A DNA stretch of 23,313 bases from an uncultured Porphyromonadaceae bacterium (lineage in GTDB: Bacteria; Bacteroidota; Bacteroidia; Bacteroidales; Muribaculaceae), in the NCBI GenBank assembly GCA_900550395.1, contig URSD01000040.1, positions 1 to 23,313 on the forward strand, read 5' to 3'. The first letter of the stretch is position 1. Every line of letters begins with the position of its first letter. The notes under the pieces are model-generated. The model was not told the DNA's origin and searched no databases. It saw only the letters and a list, made by a program, of their open reading frames with translations. Position numbers and translations under genes: made by a program. Below are positions 6,719 to 13,735 of the stretch, piece by piece.

Positions 6719-7090
6719 TCAGTATGTTTTCAGGGGAGGCGGGAATGCGTCCTCTATGTGTTCAATCTTGAGGTTGTCCGGCGTGCCGCTGACGCCTATG
6801 ATGTCGAACTGCAACTCGTGGGGCAGACCGTAGGCACTGGCGTAGGCCACGCCGGCGCGCACCATCGCCAGCTGCTTGCGGCGCGTGACGGCCTCCACGG
6901 GGTCGTCCATCGTGTCGTCGGAGCGCGTCTTCACTTCGACGATGACGAGGCGGCCGTCGCGCTGGGCCACGATGTCTATCTCCATGCGTCCGCAGCGCCA
7001 GTTGCGGTCGACGATGGCATAGCCCTTGGCCGTGAGCAGGTCCACTGCGGCCTGTTCGCCCAGGAGTCCGGTGTCGTTATGCTTCGCCAT
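6719..7090 (-). CDS. YraN/UPF0102 family endonuclease-fold protein
   Basis: A small 123-residue protein of UPF0102 (COG0792). The Holliday-junction-resolvase-like nuclease fold is suggested by GEQAAVDLL (11-19), GRMEIDIVA (35-42, acidic pair Glu38 and Asp40) and VIVEVKTRS (49-57, Glu52-x-Lys54), the usual PD-(D/E)xK pattern. The biological role of the family is unclear. The gene start overlaps the end of the M16 peptidase gene by 14 bp, and it is followed after 3 bp by the aminopeptidase gene, so all three are likely translated from one mRNA. Confidence 0.92.
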   Translation of the reverse strand: MAKHNDTGLLGEQAAVDLLTAKGYAIVDRNWRCGRMEIDIVAQRDGRLVIVEVKTRSDDTMDDPVEAVTRRKQLAMVRAGVAYASAYGLPHELQFDIIGVSGTPDNLKIEHIEDAFPPPLKTY

Positions 7091-8336
7091 CTTCGTCGGG
7101 TTTGACTATGAGGGTCGCCATGGGGCTGTCGATGAAGATGCGGCGCGCCCAGGCGGCGAGCCCGGCGCGGGTGACGGCGCGGCGTCGGCGCAGCTCGGTG
7201 TCGATGTCCTCGCCGTGCATCTCGGCTTCGGCCAGACGGCGGGCGTTGTCGACGGCCGACATACTGTCGGCGGCGTGGCGTGTCTCGTGGCGGCGCAGTA
7301 CGCGCTCCAGCTCCCGCGGGCTGATGTGGTCCTCGATGGTGAGGTCGGTGGCTTCGTTCAGCAACCCCTCGCGGGCGCGGATTATGCTTTCGCTGTCGCA
7401 GCTAACCACCTGGCAGTCGAGCATCAGCATGCCGGTGTGCTCGGAGCCCATGATGGATGCTTCGGCGTCGGCTACGAGGTCGGGCCGGCGTCCGGTGAGC
7501 CTCGTGCGCAGACGCGAGGCGCGTCCTGCCGAGAGCAGGTCGGTGAGTATGTCGCACTCGGTGTAGCCTTCCTCGCCGCGGGCGGGCATGGGGAAGCCGA
7601 GGAGCACGTAGGGCTGCGGCACGCGGTCGGTGATCTCGCGCCATGTGTTGCCGCCGGCGCGCAGTGCCTCGGCGGGGAGGCTGCGCGGGGCGATGTCGCG
7701 GCGCGGTATGTCGCCGAACCATTTCTCCACCATGCGCCGCAGCTCGTCAGGGCGGACGTTGCCGCTGACGGCGAGCACGGCGTTGTTGGGGGCGTAGTGG
7801 GCGTAGAACCAGCGGCGCACGTCGTCGTCGGTGACGCGCTCGATGTGCTCGGGCGTGAGGCCTATGACGGGCCAGGAATAGGGATGGGTGGGGGCGTACA
7901 CCATGTCGCGCAGCTCGTGCATGACGCGCCCGTAGGGGCGGTTGAGCACGGTCTGGCGGAATTCCTCTACGACTACGGAGCGCTGCACGCGCAGCACGTC
8001 GGGGCTAAAGCTCAGGGCGAGCATGCGGTCGCTCTCCACGCGCAGGGCTGCCTCGACGTTCTGCGCGGGCATGAGTTCGTAGAAGTTGGTGAAGTCGGGG
8101 CTTGTCCAGGCGTTGCTGACGCCTCCGGCGCGCTCTATGGCGCCGTTGAAGTCCGGCTCGTTGGCCGAGCCTCCGAACATCAGGTGCTCGAACAGATGGG
8201 CTATGCCCGTGAGCGAACGGCTCTCGTCGCGCGCGCCCACGTCGTAGAGCACGTCGACGGCCGCCATGGCCGTACGGGGCTCGTAGTCGTGGACTACGCG
8301 CAGGCCGTTGGCGAGGGTATAGCGTGTGATGTTCAT
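7077..8336 (-). CDS. M16 family zinc peptidase
   Basis: A single-chain inverzincin-type peptidase of 419 residues, the length of a two-domain half-clamshell subunit. The inverted zinc motif HxxEH is intact: His47, catalytic Glu50, His51 in GIAHLFEHLMFGG. The third ligand is probably Glu124 or Glu125 in VVVEEFRQ, about 74 residues on, as expected. The C-terminal M16_C domain spans about 165-345. No signal peptide is seen, so a cytoplasmic location is likely. Such proteins often work as a pair with a second M16 subunit, which is absent here; self-dimerisation is possible. It lies 14 bp after the cyclophilin gene and overlaps yraN. Confidence 0.93.
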   Translation of the reverse strand: MNITRYTLANGLRVVHDYEPRTAMAAVDVLYDVGARDESRSLTGIAHLFEHLMFGGSANEPDFNGAIERAGGVSNAWTSPDFTNFYELMPAQNVEAALRVESDRMLALSFSPDVLRVQRSVVVEEFRQTVLNRPYGRVMHELRDMVYAPTHPYSWPVIGLTPEHIERVTDDDVRRWFYAHYAPNNAVLAVSGNVRPDELRRMVEKWFGDIPRRDIAPRSLPAEALRAGGNTWREITDRVPQPYVLLGFPMPARGEEGYTECDILTDLLSAGRASRLRTRLTGRRPDLVADAEASIMGSEHTGMLMLDCQVVSCDSESIIRAREGLLNEATDLTIEDHISPRELERVLRRHETRHAADSMSAVDNARRLAEAEMHGEDIDTELRRRRAVTRAGLAAWARRIFIDSPMATLIVKPDEDGEA

Positions 8337-8350
8337 GCCCTTAGGCGGCG

Positions 8351-9238
8351 TCAGTCTATGACTTTCATTTTAATGATGCGCACATCCTCGCGGGGACGGT
8401 CCTGCGGGCCGGTGGGCACCTTCTCGATGCGGTCGATGACGTCCATGCCGCTGATGACCTCGCCGAAGACGGTGTACTGTCCGTCGAGGTGGGGAGTGCC
8501 GCCCTCGGTGGTGTAGGCGCGGCGCTGCTCGTCGGTGAGGCGTGCGGGCGCGGCGGCAGCCTCGGCGTCTGTCTCGGCCACGAGCTGCTTCTGCAGGGCG
8601 TCGAGTCCGGCACGGTCGGCGTTCTGCTGGAGCTGTATTATCTCGGCGCGGTGTTCCTGCACCTTGCGGTTGAAGATCTGCTGGCGGAGGCTCTGCTGCA
8701 TGTACTGCTCGGTCTGGGCGAGCTCGCCCTCGGTGAGTTTCTTGCCGGTGACGACGTAGAACTGCGAGCCGCTGCTCTGGCGGGCGGGGTTCACCTGGTC
8801 GGCCTGGCGTGCGGCGGCGAGGGCGCCGCGCTTGTGGAAGTGGGCGGGATAGACTATCTCGGCGTCGATCTTGTAGTCGGGGCCTCCGGCGCCGAGCTGC
8901 TGTCCGGGCTTGGCGTTGCGCGAGTCAGGGTCGCCGGCCTGGACCATGAATTCGTTGATGACGCGGTGGAAGAGCGTGCCGTCGTAGTATCCCTCGCGTA
9001 CGAGGCGGAGGAAGTTGTCGCGGTGGCGGGGAGTGTCGCCGTAGAGGAGGACGGTGAAGTTGCCCATAGTGGTTTCTATCTCCACTTTGGCGTTTGTGGT
9101 GTCGGTTTTCTGTGTCATGTCGGTAACGGGTTTTGCCTCGGCCGGTGCGGCGCCTGTTGCTTCGGTCTCGGCGGCTTTGTTGCCGGCGCAGGCTCCGAGT
9201 CCGAGCGCCAGCATGATAGGCAGGAGAATTGGTTTCAC
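8351..9238 (-). CDS. Cyclophilin-type peptidyl-prolyl isomerase, lipoprotein, with large insert
   Basis: An envelope peptidyl-prolyl cis-trans isomerase of 295 residues. A lipoprotein signal is present with the lipobox LGAC (Cys17), followed by a low-complexity linker to about 50. Cyclophilin motifs are intact: LFHRVINEFMVQAGD (89-103), SGSQFYVVTG (156-165) and HLDGQYTVFGEV (250-261). Between the last two lies an insert of about 80 residues (167-246) that is helical, glutamine- and glutamate-rich and probably a coiled coil. Comparable inserts are, to my recollection, seen in Bacteroidetes cyclophilins. The substrate is unknown. The gene heads the tight cluster with the M16, yraN and aminopeptidase genes. 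Upstream it is separated from the next gene by a repeat-filled gap. Confidence 0.92.
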   Translation of the reverse strand: MKPILLPIMLALGLGACAGNKAAETEATGAAPAEAKPVTDMTQKTDTTNAKVEIETTMGNFTVLLYGDTPRHRDNFLRLVREGYYDGTLFHRVINEFMVQAGDPDSRNAKPGQQLGAGGPDYKIDAEIVYPAHFHKRGALAAARQADQVNPARQSSGSQFYVVTGKKLTEGELAQTEQYMQQSLRQQIFNRKVQEHRAEIIQLQQNADRAGLDALQKQLVAETDAEAAAAPARLTDEQRRAYTTEGGTPHLDGQYTVFGEVISGMDVIDRIEKVPTGPQDRPREDVRIIKMKVID

Positions 9239-9244
9239 TTTGTG

Positions 9245-9338
9245 AGTTAGGAGTGAGTTGCGCTTCGCGCAGTTAGGAGTGTGGAGTTGGGAGTTGCGCA
9301 GGCCCCTCTTACCTATACACTATCAACTATAAACTAAA
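9245..9338. repeat. 7-bp-period repeats in opposite orientation filling a gene gap
   Basis: The left part carries AGTTAGG (9245-9251) and then four in-phase heptamers, AGTTAGG, AGTGTGG, AGTTGGG and AGTTGCG (9271-9298). Between them is the small hairpin GCGCTTCGCGC. The right part has ACCTATA, CACTATC, AACTATA and AACTAAA (9311-9338). The right part ends 3 bp before the stop codon of the hypothetical gene, and the left part begins 6 bp from the start of the cyclophilin gene. 9304-9335 is a 29/32 copy of 646-677. Confidence 0.65.
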
Positions 9339-9341
9339 AAA

Positions 9342-9722
9342 TTACAGGCTGTCGGGACGGGGATTCAGACGCTGGTACATGCGGCGGAAATTGCGGTCGG
9401 TGGCGCAGCGTTCGGCGGCTCCATCCTCGTAGTTGTCGCCGTAGATGCCGCGTATGAGCGAGGGCAGGTAGTTGTGCTCGCGGTCTTTGTCGATGGTGGC
9501 TGCGACGAGTCGCTCCACTGCGGCGGCATAGCGCTCGGCGTCGATGGCGTGCAGATAGCGTGCGGCGCTGGCGAGGAACTGTCCGTTGTGGTCAACGGTA
9601 ATCATGTTGTCGACAATAGCGTCGAGATCGTCGCCGCAGGTGTCGATGTTGTTGGCCAGATATTCGTAGGTGGCGAGTCCGTCGGGGTCTTGCCTGAGCT
9701 GTTTGATGTCTTGTTCGGTCAT
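9342..9722 (-). CDS. Hypothetical protein, 126 residues
   Basis: I do not recognise this protein. It begins MTEQDIKQLRQDPDG, is acidic in its first half and looks mostly helical, with no signal peptide or membrane segment. A short motif, DTCGDDLDAIVDNM, precedes YLHAIDAERYAAAVERLV, which looks like paired amphipathic helices. I chose ATG at 9720-9722 over an in-frame start at 9782, because a near-perfect Bacteroidetes promoter (9744-9774) lies between them and the extra 20 codons would sit inside it. It is the first gene of a long minus-strand run and may be co-transcribed with the cyclophilin gene across a repeat-filled gap. Confidence 0.8.
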   Translation of the reverse strand: MTEQDIKQLRQDPDGLATYEYLANNIDTCGDDLDAIVDNMITVDHNGQFLASAARYLHAIDAERYAAAVERLVAATIDKDREHNYLPSLIRGIYGDNYEDGAAERCATDRNFRRMYQRLNPRPDSL

Positions 9723-9743
9723 GATGCAGTCAGTATGGTATCG

Positions 9744-9774
9744 CAAAGATACGATTTTTAGAGGTTGTATCAAA
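9744..9774 (-). promoter_or_regulatory. Bacteroidetes-type promoter for the minus-strand gene run
   Basis: Read on the minus strand, TTTG (9774-9771) is followed after exactly 19 nt by TATCTTTG (9751-9744), a full match to the TTTG-N19-TAnnTTTG consensus of the Bacteroidetes primary sigma factor. Transcription should start near 9737, giving a leader of about 15 nt before the ATG at 9722. Confidence 0.85.
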
Positions 9775-9845
9775 ACAAACAAGAATTTTTAAGCCTCATC
9801 CCGGTTACCAAATATGCTGCAAATATGTCGTAAATGTCGAAAGCC

Positions 9846-9878
9846 TTGTGTATTTCACAAAAATTTTCTTTAACTTAG
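9846..9878 (+). promoter_or_regulatory. Possible promoter of the exported-protein pair
   Basis: TTGT (9846-9849) and TAACTTAG (9871-9878) lie 21 nt apart and partly match the Bacteroidetes consensus. A 6-bp hairpin, GCGGAG/CTCCGC (9881-9901), sits between it and the ATG at 9910. The match is weak. Confidence 0.35.
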
Positions 9879-9909
9879 CGGCGGAGAATCACCGGCTCCG
9901 CATCATCTC

Positions 9910-10590
9910 ATGAAAAAGACAGTCATCACACTTGTAATTATGCTCGTTGCGGCTGCCGCAGCATTGGCAGGACAGCGCGAGAAAATAGGAATAGACATGT
10001 CGCTTGATACTGACGGCGACGGCAAGGTGGAGGACACGGAAGCGGCCCTCGCCATAAAGAATATTTACGGGCTGGACCGCAACAACGCCATCTCCCGGGA
10101 AATGGTCCTTGACAGCCTGCGTGCGACCAAGGAACAACTCTACGACATCGTGATGGACTGGTTCGCACGCTCGTTCGACGAAGACGGCGCCGCAATCCAG
10201 CACAGCGACAAGGAGTCGGGCCTGTTTATAGCAAAGACCTTGATACCTGACGTCGCACACGCAAGCTCGTTCTCAAGCAACACCGACATATCCATCACGG
10301 TGCTTGTCAGAATTGACATGAAGGACGGAAAGATGAAGATAAGCACCTCGGTACAGAAGTACGAGATGCTGAACGACCTGAACTGGCTCGGGATAATACT
10401 GAATCTCGACAGTCCTCCGGCACGTTCGTATGTGGAAGTCGTTCCTTCCGAATGTTATCCGTTCACCAAAAAGATAAAGAAGGAGGGCGCGAGGGCTCTT
10501 GTGGCCTCCCACATATATTCAATAGGACTCATAGACAGCATCCGCGATGCAGTAATCAGCGGCACCGCCGCAGCAAACGAAAACTGGTGA
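9910..10590 (+). CDS. Exported protein of unknown function with an EF-hand loop
   Basis: A 226-residue protein with a clear signal peptide (MKKTVITLVIMLVAAAAALA, likely cut after Ala20). Residues 33-44 form a canonical calcium-binding EF-hand or dockerin-like loop, DTDGDGKVEDTE, with Asp33, Asp35, Asp37, Gly38 and Glu44. The segment after it (about 105-150) includes ISITVLVRIDMKDGKMKISTS, a beta-rich stretch that reminds me of DUF4468-type periplasmic proteins; this is tentative. The stop codon overlaps the next ATG (TGATG), so the two plus-strand genes are translationally coupled. They are flanked on both sides by minus-strand genes. No function is assigned. Confidence 0.8.
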   Translation: MKKTVITLVIMLVAAAAALAGQREKIGIDMSLDTDGDGKVEDTEAALAIKNIYGLDRNNAISREMVLDSLRATKEQLYDIVMDWFARSFDEDGAAIQHSDKESGLFIAKTLIPDVAHASSFSSNTDISITVLVRIDMKDGKMKISTSVQKYEMLNDLNWLGIILNLDSPPARSYVEVVPSECYPFTKKIKKEGARALVASHIYSIGLIDSIRDAVISGTAAANENW

Positions 10591-11312
10591 TGAAATACTT
10601 GGCAATACTCAGCATCTGCCTGCTGCAGGCGACGCTCGCCGGCCATGCACAGGCCGCACACGCAGGCGGGGAATGCCCCGTCGGACGGTATATAGAACCA
10701 ATGTCGGCGGGCGCCTTCGCGGAGAGATTCTCCGGCGATACCATCAGTTTCTATGTGCCGGAGGCCGGTGAGGCCATGTTTGAATCGTTCCGGCTGGCGG
10801 TGCCGGATACGGTATGGCTGAAAAAACGGCCGAAAAAGCACCCTGAGGAAATGAAGCATTACGAGCTGATACGGAACTACAAGCCCGTGAACGGCGAGGG
10901 AGTCAACGCCTACCGCCAGTACACGCCGGGCATTTTCCTGGAGAAAGCGCGCTTCATCCTGCGCGGCATGTATTCGGAGACGATTCCGTATCTCGGGCAT
11001 TTCGACTACGTGATACTGGAGGATGCCGCCGACGGCAAGCGTGTGAAGTGGCAATACACGCAGGGCGAGAACGAGGGGCTCATAATTCTCTCCCCGTCAA
11101 TCCTCAGGCACCTCTCGCTGATGAAGGGGCATGAGTTCGGAATCGAGACCTCGGATTCTACATCCGTGGCCGGGAAATGCACGGATGTGGCATACAGCAT
11201 CGAGGTGAAGCCCGACAAACTGATACCCTCCGTCGATGCTACATTCGCAACTCCGGAGGGCATAATCAAGTCGCACAACTGGCAACCGCACTATTTCCTG
11301 AAAAAGGAATAG
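10590..11312 (+). CDS. Exported protein of unknown function
   Basis: I do not recognise this 240-residue protein. It has a signal peptide, MKYLAILSICLLQATLAGHAQA, probably cut after AQA. The start was set at ATG 10590-10592 because it overlaps the previous stop by one base and begins the signal peptide; a longer frame upstream is antisense-like. The mature part has scattered aromatic and charged residues (for example KKRPKKHPEEMKHYELIRNY), no repeats and no membrane segment, and is likely periplasmic or surface-attached. No lipobox is seen. It ends 6 bp from the stop of the convergent CobW gene, with no terminator between. Confidence 0.78.
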   Translation: MKYLAILSICLLQATLAGHAQAAHAGGECPVGRYIEPMSAGAFAERFSGDTISFYVPEAGEAMFESFRLAVPDTVWLKKRPKKHPEEMKHYELIRNYKPVNGEGVNAYRQYTPGIFLEKARFILRGMYSETIPYLGHFDYVILEDAADGKRVKWQYTQGENEGLIILSPSILRHLSLMKGHEFGIETSDSTSVAGKCTDVAYSIEVKPDKLIPSVDATFATPEGIIKSHNWQPHYFLKKE

Positions 11313-11318
11313 GCGCTG

Positions 11319-12536
11319 TCATTTCACAAGGCAGGCGTCGAGGGCGGCGGTGATGGCTTCGCGGTCGAGATTACGGCCGATGAAGACGATTTTCTGCATG
11401 CGGTCGCCGTAATGCGGGTCCCAGTCGCGGCGCAGACCGGGATTGGCGGCCATGAAGCGCTCGAGGTCGGCGGCGGGAGCCGTAGCATACCACTGGCCGG
11501 CCTCGGTGAGTTTTTTCTGCGAGCCGGCCTGCTCGAAGAGGTAGCACATGTCGGTGTCGCTGTTGAAGTAGACCATTCCCTTGGCACGGATGACGTTGCG
11601 GGGCCATGCGGAGGCCACAAAGCGGTCGAACTTGGTTATATCCATGGCCGGACGTCGGTTGTAGACGAAGGTCTGTATGCCGTATTCCTCGGCCTCGCCT
11701 TCCTCGTCGTGATGGTGATGGTGGTGATGGTCGTGTTCGTGCTCATGCTCGTGGTCGTGATGGTGATGCTCATGCTCATGCTCGTCTTCCTCCACGGCGC
11801 CTTCCACTTTCTGCACCCAGGTGGCCGATGTAGCCACGCTCTCGAAATCGAATGATCCCGTGCCGAGAATTTCCTCGAAGTCGAAGTCGGCGTAGTCGCA
11901 CTCTATGATTTTGGCCGCGGGCTGCAATGCACGGATGACAGAACGGATGTCGTCGGCCTGCTCACGGCTGATCTCGGAAATCTTGTTCAGGATTATAACA
12001 TTGCAGAACTCAATCTGCTGGATGACGAGATTCTCGATATCGTCCTCCGCAATATCCTTGCGCTGCAGGTGCTTGCCGCAGCCGAACTCGTCGCTCATGC
12101 GCAGGGCGTCCACCACTGTGGCGATGCAGTCGAGCCGCGGCATGGCTCCGCCGCGGCTGTAGCGGGAATCGAGCTGCGGTATCGACTCTATGGTCTGTGC
12201 AATCGGCTCGGGTTCGCAGATGCCGCTGGCCTCGATTACGATGTAGTCGAAACGGCCGGTGGAGGCTATGTCGTGCAGCTGCTCCACGAGGTCCATCTTC
12301 AGCGTGCAGCATATGCAGCCGTTCTGCAGGGCCACAAGGTCGTCGGCGCCCGACTGACCCACCACGCCGCCTTTCTGAATGAGGTCGGCGTCGATATTTA
12401 CCTCGCCTATGTCGTTGACTATTACAGCAAAGCGGATGCCTTTTTCATTGGCAAGTATGCGGTTGAGGAGGGTGGTCTTTCCACTGCCGAGATAACCGGT
12501 GAGCAGCAGTACGGGTATTTCTTTTTCGTGTGTCAT
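11319..12536 (-). CDS. COG0523/CobW family GTPase with His-rich metal-binding loop
   Basis: A G3E-family P-loop GTPase of 405 residues, probably a metallochaperone for zinc or another divalent metal. Seen: Walker A GYLGSGKTT (14-22), the metal-binding CxCC motif NGCICCTLK (72-80), the ASGICEPEP segment (103-111), the NKIS guanine-specificity motif (184-187) and a CobW C-terminal domain (about 287-395). Between the domains, 253-276 is almost only His, Glu and Asp, a metal-storage or delivery loop. The start is the ATG at 12534-12536, eight codons inside the open frame, matching family N-termini. It follows the ComEC-like gene by 49 bp on the same strand. A TATTTTTG box (12565-12558) could give it its own promoter. 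No zinc-repressor site was recognised. Confidence 0.92.
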   Translation of the reverse strand: MTHEKEIPVLLLTGYLGSGKTTLLNRILANEKGIRFAVIVNDIGEVNIDADLIQKGGVVGQSGADDLVALQNGCICCTLKMDLVEQLHDIASTGRFDYIVIEASGICEPEPIAQTIESIPQLDSRYSRGGAMPRLDCIATVVDALRMSDEFGCGKHLQRKDIAEDDIENLVIQQIEFCNVIILNKISEISREQADDIRSVIRALQPAAKIIECDYADFDFEEILGTGSFDFESVATSATWVQKVEGAVEEDEHEHEHHHHDHEHEHEHDHHHHHHHDEEGEAEEYGIQTFVYNRRPAMDITKFDRFVASAWPRNVIRAKGMVYFNSDTDMCYLFEQAGSQKKLTEAGQWYATAPAADLERFMAANPGLRRDWDPHYGDRMQKIVFIGRNLDREAITAALDACLVK

Positions 12537-12557
12537 ATCTTTCGGATTTTCGCACTG

Positions 12558-12565
12558 CAAAAATA
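12558..12565 (-). promoter_or_regulatory. Possible -7 box before the CobW gene
   Basis: TATTTTTG on the minus strand fits TAnnTTTG, 22 bp before the ATG at 12536. No good TTTG is seen 19 nt upstream, so support is partial. Confidence 0.3.
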
Positions 12566-12585
12566 CCCATTTTTCGCTTACGCTG

Positions 12586-13731
12586 TCATTCCGGCCGGCG
12601 CTTTTTTTGATTGTAGTACCACAGGGTCAGCGCCACCAGGGCGGCGTAGAACGCCAAGCCGGCCCATTGCGGCATGTGGACAGGGACCGCCGAGGAGCAC
12701 CAGACGGCTACACGGCTCATGGCGCCATAAAGCATCTGCACCGCAGCCGTCAGCGGGGCGAGCGCGATGCCTGCCGCGGAGAGGGCCACCAGCACAAGCG
12801 ACAGCACATAGAAGGGCGCAAAAAGGAGCGACAGCGCCACATTGGCAGGCAGGAAGAGCAGCGGCAGCGAGCCGAACACTCCGGCGACAACAGGCGCCGT
12901 GGCAAGCGTGGCGCACACCGGCACCGACAACACGGACGCCGCGCGCCGCACAAGCGGATGCGATGACTCGTCGAACGGATTCACCACCGGCATAAGCAGC
13001 ACTATGCCGCCTACCGACACAAACGACAGCACAAAGCCCACATCGGTAGCCGCTGCAGGCCGCACCAGCACAATCGCAATGGCAGCGACGGCAAGGGCGT
13101 TGAGCGACGAATATCCCCGGCCCGACCAACGCGCCGCAAGAAGAAGGGTAAACATCAGCGCCGCACGCTGAAGCGAAGGCGCCATACCTCCAATGAATAC
13201 GAACGCCCACACCGCGCCAAGCACCGGCAGGGGACGCCACGGACGCAACCGGCGGCACAGGACCATAGGCCGCGTGAGCCACAGCATCAGAAGCGCGACG
13301 ACGCCGACATGAAAGCCGCTGAGTGCCAGCACGTGGGCCATGCCGGAATTGCGGAAGTCCTCGCGCACGGCGCGGCGCATGTAGCGGCCGTCGGCAACCA
13401 GCGTGGTAGCCAGAAAGGCGGCGGCGTCGCCGTCGAGGGGTGCTGAATATATACACTCGGCGAGGCCGTTGCGTGCATCGGCAAGCGGAGGATTCTCATT
13501 CTCAGCCGCTTCGGCCGACATGGAGAGCGCTATGCCGGCGGCCATAGCAAGGGGCGCCGCAGCATAAAAGCGCGCATCGCGCCAGAGCCACAGGCCTATC
13601 CCCGCCGCCGCACAGCATGCAACTGCCAGCCAGAGCCACAGGCCCGAAGGCGCAGCCATGCCGCATGCCACACCGCACACCAGCCCTATCGCGGCCGGGA
13701 CGGCAGGGATGCGGGCATAGGGCGCCTGCAT
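12586..13731 (-). CDS. Short ComEC/Rec2-like membrane protein
   Basis: A polytopic membrane protein of 381 residues matching the Competence domain (PF03772). The hallmark motif MAHVLALSGFHVGVV (131-145) and APSLQRAALMF (184-194) are intact, followed by several hydrophobic helices. Two or three N-terminal helices (about 10-72) are followed directly by a short soluble piece; most of the OB-fold (DUF4131) domain is missing, and the C-terminal metallo-beta-lactamase-like nuclease domain is absent. Full ComEC proteins are usually 650 or more residues. DNA uptake is the family role, but this shortened form may not do it. It lies 4 bp after the YeiH-family gene. Confidence 0.85.
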   Translation of the reverse strand: MQAPYARIPAVPAAIGLVCGVACGMAAPSGLWLWLAVACCAAAGIGLWLWRDARFYAAAPLAMAAGIALSMSAEAAENENPPLADARNGLAECIYSAPLDGDAAAFLATTLVADGRYMRRAVREDFRNSGMAHVLALSGFHVGVVALLMLWLTRPMVLCRRLRPWRPLPVLGAVWAFVFIGGMAPSLQRAALMFTLLLAARWSGRGYSSLNALAVAAIAIVLVRPAAATDVGFVLSFVSVGGIVLLMPVVNPFDESSHPLVRRAASVLSVPVCATLATAPVVAGVFGSLPLLFLPANVALSLLFAPFYVLSLVLVALSAAGIALAPLTAAVQMLYGAMSRVAVWCSSAVPVHMPQWAGLAFYAALVALTLWYYNQKKRRPE

Positions 13732-13735
13732 GGCA

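Noticed and set aside
5009..7105. Open frame of 698 codons on the plus strand, antisense to aminopeptidase P and yraN
   Set aside because: It is the mirror of a GC-rich gene with strong codon bias. The minus-strand protein has all M24 metal ligands and the antisense product shows no motif and an odd His/Gly/Val-rich make-up.
10452..10589. Longer N-terminus for the second exported protein
   Set aside because: The extension overlaps the previous gene in another frame and would hide the signal peptide that starts at 10590.
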